From Gracilaria gracilis (lineage: Eukaryota > Rhodophyta > Florideophyceae > Gracilariales > Gracilariaceae), in contig JARGSG010000056.1 of assembly GCA_030374805.1 (NCBI GenBank), positions 186,001 to 250,000 of the forward strand: a stretch of 64,000 nucleotides of DNA, written 5' to 3'. The translations under genes and the position numbers were made by a program. Of the stretch, positions 49,891 to 60,691 are shown piece by piece. How positions within the stretch are numbered: position 1 is the stretch's first letter; each line of letters opens with the position of its first letter. A model generated the notes under the pieces. It did no database searches, had not been told where the DNA came from, and was given only the letters and a program-made list of their open reading frames with translations.

Positions 49891-52067
49891 ATGGGTGAAG
49901 GGTCTTTGGTCGAAAAAGACTCTGCAAAGTCCGTACCGGTCGCAATTCGCGCCGCTTCGGATGCTGCTTCGGTTGGCCGCCGGAGCACCCGAAGTAATGC
50001 GAAGGCCTACGTCACGCCTTCAGAGGAGCCCGAACGGATTATCCGAGACGGTTCCGCACGTAATAGGTCTAAGTCCGAACGGAACGAGGACGAGGCAATT
50101 GCGCTCGCCCCCTTTCCCGGAACAGAGAAGACGCCACGGGGCGAAGCTGGCTCCGCGCCGCCACTCCTCACCGAACGGACTACCGCACGGGAACTCTGGG
50201 CAGGGATCGCTCCCTATGCTCTGCAGAGTCTCCGAACGGAAATTGAGGTCCACGTCCCCATGGCAGTGGAGACGTACCTCAAGGACCGAATCCCGGCGCT
50301 TCTGCACCAGGATATTCCACCGATCGTACACGACATGGTCAGGAATATCCTGAAGACAGACCGTTCGGAACCTGCTACGTCAGCTCTGAACAGTACACTA
50401 GCCGTACTGGTAGCTCAGCTACCGACCCACCCACCAAAATCTTTTATTGAGCGTACGGACAATGCACCCACTAGCGGCGAGAGGCAACACCGACCGGAAC
50501 TGAAGAAGGGCCCGACGAAGGGTCCGACCGGAGTGTACCTCCCGCCAGTCAACTCACAGGACGATCCGAACGGAAGCTCAGGAGATTCCTCCGACGAGAG
50601 GAGGAATCGCCGCCGCAGAGGCAGTAGACCGAGCGGAAGTTCCGATTCGGATGACGCGCCCCGTAAACGGAAAGATCGTCGCCGGCAGAGAAGGCGACGA
50701 TCAGCCAGAACGGACTCGGACTCTTCGGAGTCATGGTCGGATGACGACCGCACGGATTCGGAAGTCGACCGACACTCCCGCAGTCCTTGACGGAGGGGGA
50801 AGTCCGATCGGTATTGTTCCCGTTCGGACAGGTTGATGCTGAAACGCATCAGGCCCTTGAACGAGAAGTTCGCCAAAGTGGTGGACTACCGTACGTACAG
50901 GTTGCTCAGGAGGAGTCAGACGTACAATTCGTGGGTGGCGCGCAAGATTGCGCGCTACCAAAAGAAATTGAATGTCCAGATGAAGGGCCATTCCTTTTCC
51001 GGGACGGATCCGATATCGGTGCTCAATTTCTTACAGCGGTTTAAAACCGCTTGCAACCATAACGGACTCACTGAGGGGGCAGCCCTCTGGTGTTTCCAGT
51101 TTTACCTGACCGGACCGGCGCACGCTCTGATTCAGTCTCGGCTCGAAGGTGAGTCTGGCGCTGTCGACCGTACTCGGAATGAATCTCTCCACACGTACGA
51201 AGAAGTCGTCAACTTTCTGTTGACCACGTACGCAACGGATGAGATCATTGCCGACGCGGCCGCAGAGGTCACTCTCTACCGCCAAGCGTCAGGCATGTCC
51301 GAAACGGAATTCGCCCAAAGGTTCTGGACGAAAGCCCTCCGTTGCGGAAATGTCTTTACCGATCGGAATTTGAAGGGGATCTTCGTCGAAGGACTCCTTG
51401 CCGCCATACGGTCAAAGGTGAGGAATCACCTCACCTCGCATCCCAATATCGGATACGAAGCACTTGCCCGTTACGCGGAATCGTACGGAGACACCCATCG
51501 TGCCTCACGTCGACAGTCCGTTCGGGTCGGTACTCAAAAGCCAACTGCTTGGAAGGAGTCTTCTCGTACCGCCCGAAAGGTTTACAGTATCGATACCTTG
51601 TCGGAATCGATCTATTCCGTATCAGATGAAGACAAGGAACATGTCCTCGCGGTATCCCGCGCGTCTTCCATGCCCTCGCCTCCCACTACGCCCTCGGCTT
51701 CAACGCCGGCTCAGTCCGTTCGGTCTTATCCCAGTCCTGCGAGCTCCAGGGTACGGCAACCCCAGGGGCAGGCACCAGTTAGACCGTGTCGGATTTGCCT
51801 TCGTGGGAGCCGAACTGCTGTCAGTTTCTCCCCCCGGACCTAAATGAGAAGCTGCTGGCCATACGGGAGGCTAATTATCAGCAACGCCGCGAGGAAGGCT
51901 ATTACAGTGCCTACCAGACCGGACGGAAAACTGATACCCCGAAGGACAATGTAGGATATCGCCAGGGCGGACAGCCTCGCCAGACGTACTCACCAAGACC
52001 GACACAGGCCATCATGCTGGTCGACGAGCCTGCTCCCCACCAGAAAAACGACCAGGAGGGAGCGTAG
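49891..52067 (+). pseudogene. gag of the chromodomain LTR retrotransposon, broken
   Basis: Begins at the ATG at 49891 (MGEGSLVEKDSAKS). One in-frame TGA (50788-50790) interrupts it, then the same frame continues to 51843 and a shift near 51800 passes to the frame ending at 52065-52067. The first third is polar, ending in an Arg/Ser/Asp-rich stretch (RKRKDRRRQRRRRS). The capsid-like gag domain follows (SVLNFLQRFKTACNHNGLTE, AHALIQSRLEGE, YRQASGMSETEFAQRFW). A possible Cys knuckle (PCRICLR with NCCQFLPPDL in the next frame) is disrupted by the frameshift. Confidence 0.75.
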
Positions 52068-52162
52068 AGGCATCGCCTCCTCCACAGAGGCCTAGCCTCG
52101 CCCCGTCAGCGACAGACCGAACGGACTCCATCCGAGGGGAGTCCCCTGTCCTGACATGTGAC

Positions 52163-55100
52163 GTGACCGATACGGAAATTGAAACCAAAACGGTCCTCTT
52201 TTCAAGCGCGAACTACAAGGTGCACGTGTCGGTTGGCCTCAACACGGCACTGATGTATCCGTTAACGGGAGTTCTTGATACCGGAGCCGGACCCTGTCTG
52301 GTTCACGAACGCCATCTCCCTCCGAATTGGCGCTCGAAACTCCGACCGGACGTAAGACCCCGAATTACGGACGCGTCGAAGAACCGAATGGACGTTGTGG
52401 GAGTTCTCCCCCTTATGGTCCGAATCGGTGACCTCAATGTACGAGTACAGTTCCTGGTGGTTTCTAACCTCTCCACCAGCGTACTACTCGGTACTTCTTT
52501 TATTGACAAGTACGTCTTGGCAATACTACCACCGAAATGGACAATACTCGTACGACACTCGAAACCGGTGTCTATACAGTCTTCCGCCTACGGACCAAAT
52601 GCACCTTCCGCGCCGGAACCAGAACCCAAACGGGAAACTCCATCTAATAAGATACACGTTGCCCGTCCGGTTGTTCTAACCCCAATGTCGGAAACGAACG
52701 TCTTGGTAACCACCAAAACGTCCGGCCTGGTCTTTCTACAGTCTCATCACCGAACGGGATCAACGCTTGAACTCACACTCCTCGCGGGTGAAGTTATGAA
52801 GCTTCGATCGGACGTACCCTTTCTCGCTCGCGTGGCGAACTTTCCTGACCGCTAGGTTCGACTACACTAGAACAACGTTATTGGACTTGCTCTTCCATCT
52901 CCTGTAGCGCTAATAACTTCGCAACCATCGTCGCGGAGCGACGAGTCTAGGGAGGGGGAACACATTCCGATTTCGGGTAATAATTCCGAACGGGAATACA
53001 AGGATACCGAACAGGAGCAAGAAACCGTACGGAAAGATGAAAACGATTGGACCAGCAAGGTACAGATCAGTCCTGAATATGTTACCGAACGGAACAAAGT
53101 CATTGAGCTACTTCAACCCTTTGCGGACATGTGGGACGGCCATCTCGGAACGATTACGGCAGCGAAGCACCGCATCCATCTGGAACCAGGCTCGGAGCCC
53201 ATATTCTAGATGCCGTACCGTGCCGGACCCGCTCGGAGAGAACTCGAACGTAAGGAGGTGACAAAGCAGCTCGCTGCTGGTGTCATAGAACCGTCATCGG
53301 CAGAATGGGCCATCCCGGTCGTATTCGCGCTCAAGAAAGACGGAAGCCTTCGCTTCTGCGTCGACTACCGCTGGTTGAACGCTACGACCGTACGGGACAC
53401 ATACCCACTACCCCGAATGGACGAGTGCATCGACTCTCTTGGAGATGCACAAATCTTCTCCACTTTGGACGCCAACAGTGGTTATTGGCAGACCGAAATG
53501 GATGAAACCGACTGAGACAAAACGACGTTCACGTCGCACATGGGACTGTACCGCTATTGGAGAATGCCGTTCGGACTCAAGAACGCACCGGCTACTTTCC
53601 AGCGTGCTCTCGATATCATCCTTTCACGGGTGAAGTGGCAGTACGCACTGGTGTATCTTGATGACGTAATCATCTATTCCAAGACGGTTACAGAGCATTA
53701 TGACCATGTGCAAACCATACTGCATATGCTCCGTTCGGCTGGTGTTACTCTCCTACTGGACAAGTGCTACTTTTTCAGTTGCACGGTGGACTATCTAGGC
53801 CACGTAATCCGACCGGGAAAGCTTCAAGTGTCTCTCAAGACACAGAACGCTATCAAGCAGGCTAAACCGCCTACGACACAGACGGAGCTACGATCGTTCT
53901 TGGGGCTCTGTAAGGTTTTCGTCGGTTTTTCGCAAACTTCGCCCGAATTGCGACTCCATTGAACCGCAAGTTGGAGAAGGGGCAACCCACGAAGTTTGAG
54001 ACATTGACCGATACGGAATACGAAGCCTTTGACGAATTACGTCAGAGACTGATACGCCCGCCCATTTTGGCCATTCCCCGTCAACGGTACCCGTACGTTC
54101 TAGATACAGACGCATGCGACCGACAGGTAGGATGTACCCTGCTACAGAAGCAACCGGACGGATGATTACTACCGATCGGTTACTGGAGCCGCTCTCTATC
54201 CAAGGCCGAACGGCAATACTCGACTACCGAACGGGAATGCCTTGCGGTCGTCTGGGCCATACTGCACCTCCGTCTGTACCTGGAAGGTCAGAGGTTCACT
54301 TTCCGAACTGACCACCACTCTTTGAGGTGGATACAGAACCTTGCGGACGCGTCAGAACGATTGGCCAGGTGGCGGTTGCGTCTAATGGAGTATGACTTCG
54401 ATGTCTTCCACCGTCCGGGTATCAAGCACCAAGCGGCTCATGCCCTTTCTCGGATCCAAACGGATGGCGAAGACAATGCCCCATTGGACGAAGAGGTCCC
54501 CTGCTTGCTAGTGAATGACCGTACGGAAGATGGCTACTTTACCACCAACATTACCGTTAACGGTGATGAGTACAGCAACGTCTGCGTCGACTGGCCAACG
54601 CCCGAACGGAAATCTGCTGGTATCCCCGAGGTGCTTGCTATCACCTCGGAGGAAACCAATATCGTTCCGGTCACGGTCGAAGAGCTGGTACGAGCTCAAG
54701 CAGATGACCCTTTCTGTGATTCCGTACAGAAAGACATCGGCAACGGTGTTACTCTGTTCGACATTGACCGAAACGGTCTTATCGTGCGCAAAGCCCCACT
54801 GGACGGCGCCATCCAGAAGGTCGTACCTGCATCACTGCAGGCACGCGTCCTCTACTTGGCACACTACCCCCGTCTGATTGGCCATCCGGGCTCCACTCGG
54901 ATGTATGAAAGTCTCCGTCGAGACTTCTACTGGCCATATATGGCCAATGATGTATTCCAGACCGTACGGGACTGTCGCACCTGCCCGGCGACGAAGGGAA
55001 CACACTTCAAGTCGCAGAAGCTGCTGAAGCTGTTCCCCGCCGCCCGTCCGCTGGAATTCGTCGCGATGGACATCGTCGGCCCATTCACGAAGTCCGTAAA

Positions 55101-56224
55101 CGGTTACCAGTACATACTGGTTATTACCGATCGTTTTAGCAAGATAGCTCGCTCTATACCTCTGCGGTCAACCACAGCTCCTGTAGTGGCGAAGGCCTTC
55201 CTGGAGAACTGGGTTTATCCGTACGGAATACCAAACTACTTGCTAACCGATAACGGAACTCAATTTGTCTCTAAGTTCTTTGAGACTGTATGTACCGCTT
55301 TGGGAACCAAACACGTACTAACGACCGCGTACCATCCGCAAACAAATGTTCAGGCCGAACGGTTTAACAAAACACTCGTGGAGAGGTTACGCCACTACGT
55401 AGCGGATCATCAGAACGCTTGGCACGCGTATGTGCAACCTCTTACGTACGGTTACAACCTACAGATCCATCGATCTCTCGGTACCGCACCGTTCGACGTT
55501 GCGATAGCTCGTAAACCACCAAGCGTTCTGCTCGATGAGCCCAGTACGTCACTGGACTTAACGACGCCTACACAGCCCACTGCCGCTCGATTAAAACGCT
55601 ACACGCTCAAGCTCCTACAGCCCACGCTGCAGACCGCTCGGACAAAGTTGACCCGCGCCCAACAGCGCTATAAGGAAAACTTTGATAAGTCCGTACGGTA
55701 CACGCCGAGCTTTTTCCCTGGGGAAGAGGTGTTTGTTGACCGACCGGACTATAAAAACGCAGAGGAGGACCTTACGGATCAGGAACGTACGTATCGGAAG
55801 CTCTTACCGAAGACGGTTGGCCCGTTTAAGGTCGTATCCGCAACGGATGCCACTGTCACTCTGAACCAAGGCGGTATTCACAACACCGCCAGTATTGACA
55901 GAGTGACAAAAGCCCCAACCGCACGGCCAACAACCACACCGGTCACTTCCGAACGGACACGCGGCACAGTAGCTGCTGACCCTGAGGGACCGTATGCGGA
56001 CGAACCAGTCGACGACCAACCCACTCCACCGCCCGAAACTGTTCCGAGCGTTGTGGAACGCGTCGTCGACCATCGCGACACAACCGAACGGACAGGAATA
56101 CCGCGTAGGATGGCACGGGTACCGCACCGATCAGTATACCTTCGAACCGCCGGAACACATCCCCCAGCACTTTATCGCCCGCTATTGGCGTCGCCGAAAC
56201 CTTTCGGTAATCACGACAGCTTAA
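52163..56224 (+). pseudogene. pol of the chromodomain LTR retrotransposon: protease, RT, RNase H, integrase, chromodomain; broken
   Basis: Protease has VLDTGAG (52277-52291). RT has FCVDYRWLN, FSTLDANSGYWQ, RMPFGLKNAPATFQ and YLDD (53654-53665). RNase H has VLDTDACDRQVG and FRTDHHSLRW. Integrase has a GHPG zinc segment, then the DDE residues at 55069 (Asp), 55249 (Asp) and 55357 (Glu). The chromodomain begins VERVVDHRDTTER in the integrase frame and continues YRVGWHGYRTDQYTFEPPEHI in the next frame. Lesions are TAG at 52853, 52868 and 53207, TGA at 53513 and 54163, and frameshifts near 53900-53930 and 56085-56097. Stops at 53207 and 53513 replace the conserved Gln before PYR and the Arg of DRDKT, so they arose by C-to-T changes. 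Confidence 0.9.
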
Positions 56225-56242
56225 GGAGGGGAAAGGGGCGGA
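56223..56242 (+). other. Internal polypurine tract directly after the chromodomain stop
   Basis: AAGGAGGGGAAAGGGGCGGA begins at the end of the chromodomain reading frame (stop 56222-56224). A purine tract in exactly this place normally primes plus-strand synthesis next to the 3' LTR, but here the LTR is 4.45 kb away and has its own tract. It could be a central polypurine tract or a relic of the former element end. Confidence 0.5.
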
Positions 56243-56465
56243 TCCGAGATCCGAGATCGTACGTACTGGCTCGCAAGCGGTGAACCGTCACGGGGCACTA
56301 AAAGGCGCCGCCACTACGTTATCATTGGGCGGCAAACCGCCACCAACGTACGCCTATTGGTCAATTACTTTCCGATTTTTACAAAACGCCGCCTTTTTCG
56401 ACAACGGCACACGCAGAACGACATGCTATTGGCCCACAGGTCATCACAAACAATCACAAGTTTAC

Positions 56466-58733
56466 CTAGGAGAAAAGAAAGCTACGAGTACGCACGGTCA
56501 AATAAGTAGTCTTCTTCCAACCGGGCTTCGTAATACCACGCCCACGGGTACCCCACGGAGAGGTACCACGGCCCGCAGCGGAACCACCACGCAAACTCGA
56601 ACCGGTTTTCGTCAGCTGGAACGCCAAGGCGCCAGGCCACGGCGACGTGGCCACGACCTTCTTCTTCCCACCCGACTTACTGCCCGATTGGCTTGCGGGT
56701 GCAGGCGCCGGCTTTATGAGGTCCTCCTCAACCGTGACGGTCTCCGTTCCCTTTTGATCTCCGCTCTGAGACGGCATGGGAACATCCTGCACCGCAGGGG
56801 TTACTTCCTCTTGCGGAGTTTCCCCTTCGGGAGCGGCGTTCGTACCGCTCGGCCCTGCACCGTCACCGGACTGGCCTTCACCTTCAGGCTCTTCCCCGGG
56901 CGGAATATAGGGCGCAACCAGCTCGACACCCTTGAAGAAGGACTCCGCCGCTTGGCGCATGTTCTTCACGATGTGGTCGACGATGCGCTCCGCATTGACC
57001 TGTTGCGCAATGCCCTCATCGGATTTGGTCACCAGCTCTTCTAACGGTGGCGCGAAGGTCGACATCGGCGTCCCATCCACACCGGGCGCCATACCCAGAC
57101 CAGCCGTCACGAACTTCTCGTAAGACGCGGGGACCAACAAGGAGTGGGCCCGGAGGTAACCGAGCAGGTTAAGCTGCGCCTGAGCCTGCTCACGGAGAGC
57201 AGTCTCAGCGTTGACCGCACGGCGCATCCATGCTCGGGCCGCCAACAGGGCGTCGTCAAGCGTCGCAGGTTCCTCTTCGCCGAACGGAATACAAGCCGCA
57301 CGGAGAGCCATGAAGGCCTTGTGCGTATCAGCGTCCGAATGCGGGCTGACGCTGTCCTCAATGGCGAAACCGGATTTGTCCCAAGACTTCCGACCGGATC
57401 CTGCCTGTACTCCTGCCTCCACAACGGTCTTCGCCTCAACGGGTGTCACCATTGGAGTCGGCAGTGGCGCCACGTCCTCGGAGTCCTGCGCCATGAACCC
57501 ATGCGGGAAGAAGTCCAGAACGGTTTTGAAGAGCCAGGGGGGGAGACTATCCGGACCCTTCAGGACACGAGTGATCGGCGTCGCGACCGATCCGGTCGAG
57601 GGCATCGCCGGGAACGTATCGGAGTAGTAGTCGTACCACAGGAACCCCGGAGTGTTGTCCCAATCGGTCTCCAACGAGTACTGTAACAGTTTCCCACCGA
57701 CCGGCGGGGGAAACCCGGTGCCGCGGAGAACGTTCGGGAGTCCCATCTCGGCCAGGATACATACCAGTTTGTACGGCATCGGGAACAACCGCCCGTACTT
57801 GGTTTGGCCGTCCTTGTGGTACAGACGCTCGTCTCCCGCACGGGTGAAGACCTCGATACCTTCGTAGGCCGCCTGGAGGAACGCCATAAAGGCAGACACT
57901 GCCCCCTCGGCAAATATGACCTGACGGACAACACCATGAATGGGTGAACCTTTGAGAAGCTCTTCCAAATGGTAAGCCAACACGGACAGAGTCGGTACGG
58001 ATAGGTTGCGAGAAACATCGAGGCTGGTCCACACTTCGTTCGTGGAGCAATACAAGTCCGATCGGCGATGAACAGGGACGTCAAAGAACTCGAAGTTGTG
58101 CCAACTGTACAGGAACCCATGGGACGCTCGGATTCTCGCCTCCGTTGCGGTATTACTTCCCCACCGTTGACGGTTCAGCCAGTACAACTTGTCGTACGGC
58201 GGTTCGAACATCACCAACCCAAGCGGATTCATGTCCTTCTCGGGAAAGCCCGAATCGGATGAGCAGCGGTGGAAGAAACGCTGCAACGCATCCTGATAGG
58301 TCTTCTCCTCCGGACAGCGCAGGTATGACATGTCGCTCCGCCCGTAGGTCTCTTCACTCTTCCGTCCGGTCACACCAGGCAGGTGGTTCCAGGGGGCTTG
58401 CCAAGCTTCAATGCTTGTCCGTTTCGGATTGCGAGTCGCCATTTCCCGCATTGGTAGCGCCGTCCGACGCGAAGCGCTCGCCGTCGAAGAACCCCTTCTG
58501 GACGTATTCCGTGACGGATAGCGGGACCTGCTTCCTCCGGCGAGGAGCGGTAAGACCGCGACGGAAGCGATGGTCATACTTCTGACCAGGTACCGGGACC
58601 GAACGGAAAGGTGTCGACGGTGTACCAGAGCCGCTCGGATTCGGCGCCATTGCGTGCGTGGGGTTGGATACGGAGTGAACCGACTCGGGCATGTCACCGC
58701 TTGGCTGGCGCTCTTATAGGGGGAGTTGAACAC
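56466..58733 (-). CDS. Antisense accessory gene of the LTR retrotransposon, unknown function
   Basis: An uninterrupted 755-codon frame opposite to gag-pol. I do not recognise the protein. Residues ~110-400 look globular (DMNPLGLVMFEPPYDKLYWL, YSWHNFEFFDVPVHRRSDLY, GRLFPMPYKLVCILAEMGLP, TPGFLWYDYYSDTFPAM). Residues ~470-610 are Ala/Glu-rich and helical (LDDALLAARAWMRRAVNAE). The tail is Glu/Gly/Pro-rich and ends in an RG-rich basic stretch (GGSAAGRGTSPWGTRGRG), as in RNA-binding proteins. The first ~100 residues are Arg/Ser-rich and doubtful. A second frame at 58692-58408 (MPESVHSVSNPTHAMAP) reads more like a real N-terminus, so a frameshift near 58410-58440 or another start is possible. It lies between integrase and the 3' LTR. 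Confidence 0.65.
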   Translation of the reverse strand: MFNSPYKSASQAVTCPSRFTPYPTPRTQWRRIRAALVHRRHLSVRSRYLVRSMTIASVAVLPLLAGGSRSRYPSRNTSRRGSSTASASRRTALPMREMATRNPKRTSIEAWQAPWNHLPGVTGRKSEETYGRSDMSYLRCPEEKTYQDALQRFFHRCSSDSGFPEKDMNPLGLVMFEPPYDKLYWLNRQRWGSNTATEARIRASHGFLYSWHNFEFFDVPVHRRSDLYCSTNEVWTSLDVSRNLSVPTLSVLAYHLEELLKGSPIHGVVRQVIFAEGAVSAFMAFLQAAYEGIEVFTRAGDERLYHKDGQTKYGRLFPMPYKLVCILAEMGLPNVLRGTGFPPPVGGKLLQYSLETDWDNTPGFLWYDYYSDTFPAMPSTGSVATPITRVLKGPDSLPPWLFKTVLDFFPHGFMAQDSEDVAPLPTPMVTPVEAKTVVEAGVQAGSGRKSWDKSGFAIEDSVSPHSDADTHKAFMALRAACIPFGEEEPATLDDALLAARAWMRRAVNAETALREQAQAQLNLLGYLRAHSLLVPASYEKFVTAGLGMAPGVDGTPMSTFAPPLEELVTKSDEGIAQQVNAERIVDHIVKNMRQAAESFFKGVELVAPYIPPGEEPEGEGQSGDGAGPSGTNAAPEGETPQEEVTPAVQDVPMPSQSGDQKGTETVTVEEDLIKPAPAPASQSGSKSGGKKKVVATSPWPGALAFQLTKTGSSLRGGSAAGRGTSPWGTRGRGITKPGWKKTTYLTVRTRSFLFS

Positions 58734-60357
58734 GACAACAAGTACTTGAGGTAATACCGAGCGTTTGGAATCGCCACGACGACTATGTCATCGTACAGGC
58801 ACCGCGCGGACGAAATGTCAGTGCTGACCAATTTATTTTTATTGGAGGATCAGGAGCTGACGTTCCGCCACCCACTTCACACGAGATACACTATACACTC
58901 GCTTCGTCGCTGCGTCGCATCGCGTCCAATTCGTACGGTCGCCTGCCCGTACGGTCACAATGAGCACTGACGGTCCTTCGACCGCCGGTCCATTTACGAA
59001 AGAGGACCACCGCTTCGGACACGGCGTACCCGCACGGACACGCGTTCGACCGCTAAGGGATCATCCGCCGTACGCTCTCCGTCGAGACGTGCGGCGCGCG
59101 CCAATACGCGTACCAGCCAGATGCCCTCCATCGAGAGGTGCTGGGTGTGCCGATTGGAACCCCATCGGGCGTTCTCCTTCGAGACGAACCGCACGGAAAG
59201 ACAAGGATACACGCACGCCTTCGCTGCCGTCAGTACCCTTCTTCACGCCCACTCGTACGTAACACGGCAAGCGTCCCCAACGGTTCCGTCCGTATGGTGT
59301 CTCCTCCACTTAGGGAAATCGGGCATGGCTTCGCCCCGCCCATCCTGGGCAAATTTTCCGAAAGCAGACGCTGTGGCTTCCCGTAACCCGTACGGACTTC
59401 ACGCACGCGTGCCGCGTGTTACCGAACGGATGACACCAAGTGCAGACCTCGCGGTAGGGGGGGCTAACGACTTCGAAGCCCCGCCAGACACGCCCCGTGT
59501 AGCGACCGTCGCGGATGCCCTACAGGACGAGATGCACATTTCCGATCGGACTTGAACGTACGTGGGGCCGAGCACGTTGACGGTACTCGAACGAGTGCCT
59601 ACGGTCTGCACAGGTATAACGGTTGCGCACACCCCGGATCACGCCTCGAGCGGCTTCGATCCCCCATTCGCGCACCAGTGCGTTTCGCTCCGCTCGGCTT
59701 GGATCTTTCCCACACGTACTTAAGGCTCTTTTCGTCGCTCCCGCTCTGGAAATTTTGGCATGTGTAGTGCAATGCCCCAAAGGGGAAAGAACCACGAAGA
59801 CGTTCGGGATCTCCCTCACACGAGGTAGCGCAGCAAGCAGAACCCTTCCAGGGGATGACACGACAGAGTCGGTTTGTAAGGCCGAGGCCACCCTTCACGC
59901 CAGGCGTAGGAAGGTAAACCTGAAGGTTGGATCCGTGTAAACGGTGTGTGTGTATCCTCAGATGAGGCGGTGTTTCCACAGAGGTGGCAAGCGTGGCCGA
60001 GTGCCAGCACAAGCCGCGGGTCGTGGAGAACAACCCGAAAAGAAAGGGGAAACGACGGAGAAGTCACGAGAGTGACTAAGGAAAACGGCAAAGCCGAGGG
60101 ACACCTTATACAAGGGCGAAACGCGACAGTGGTTGGTAGAATACTCCCAAACTGGGTTCCTTTAGAGGACGCAGGGGGGTTAGACTACCGTATGCTACGG
60201 AGCCTTCCTCCTGATGGAGATAGAGGCGCTCGTAGGCGTGAAGTCTAGAGCCGAAACCCTGGTTGGGGGAGGTTTACTGGGTGCGGCGGCAGGGTCGCCG
60301 GCGCACTAAGTAGTGGCGCTCTCCCCAAAGGGAATTAAATAAACTAACTAAATTGAC
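58734..60357. other. Non-coding or poorly coding part of the LTR element's extra region
   Basis: Short overlapping frames on both strands. The most protein-like is plus 59121-59555 (144 codons, with CWVCRLEPHRAFSFETNRTE), which I cannot identify. A ~50-bp segment starting GCATGGCTTCGCC at about 59322 recurs in diverged form at about 60552. The upstream part probably contains the promoter of the antisense gene. Confidence 0.4.
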
Positions 60358-60480
60358 CCACATGCAGTGGTAATTACCCACCCTGTGTGGCACAACTTCC
60401 ACGTGTATGTGGCCAACCTCCTGCACTCCACGTGTCACACGGACTTACCCACTCTAGTGGTCGCCACCCTATTCATGTAG
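60358..60480. repeat. Array of short CCAC-N-GTGG inverted-repeat units
   Basis: Successive units such as CCACATGCAGTGG, CCACCCTGTGTGG and CCACGTGTATGTGG, plus a later CCACTCTAGTGG-like unit, spaced ~20-25 bp and alternating with TTACCC/AACCTC-type linkers. Each unit can fold into a small hairpin. Confidence 0.65.
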
Positions 60481-60678
60481 GTAGCTACCCGGTTCACCGG
60501 AATTATGAACAAGTCCCCACAGAATCCCCTCACGAGGGCGTTGCACTACAGCATGGCTTCGCCTCGCCCTTTCCAGGCAAAATTTCCGAACGGACGCTAT
60601 GGCGCTCTCTCAACCATGCGGACAGACGCGTAGCGACTTGACGACACTACGCGGCGCTCCGAGGGCGGAGCGCAAGTG

Positions 60679-60691
60679 TAGGAGGGGGATC
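60679..60691 (+). other. Polypurine tract preceding the 3' LTR
   Basis: TAGGAGGGGGATC immediately precedes the TG of the 3' LTR, the expected plus-strand primer site. Confidence 0.8.

Noticed and set aside
56280-57627. Plus-strand frames within the antisense gene region
   Set aside because: Short, Arg/Thr-rich complements of the minus-strand gene without recognisable motifs.
59985-60010. GGCAAGCGTGGCCGAGTG resembles the D-arm of tRNA-Ser/Leu
   Set aside because: No anticodon arm, T-arm or acceptor pairing follows.
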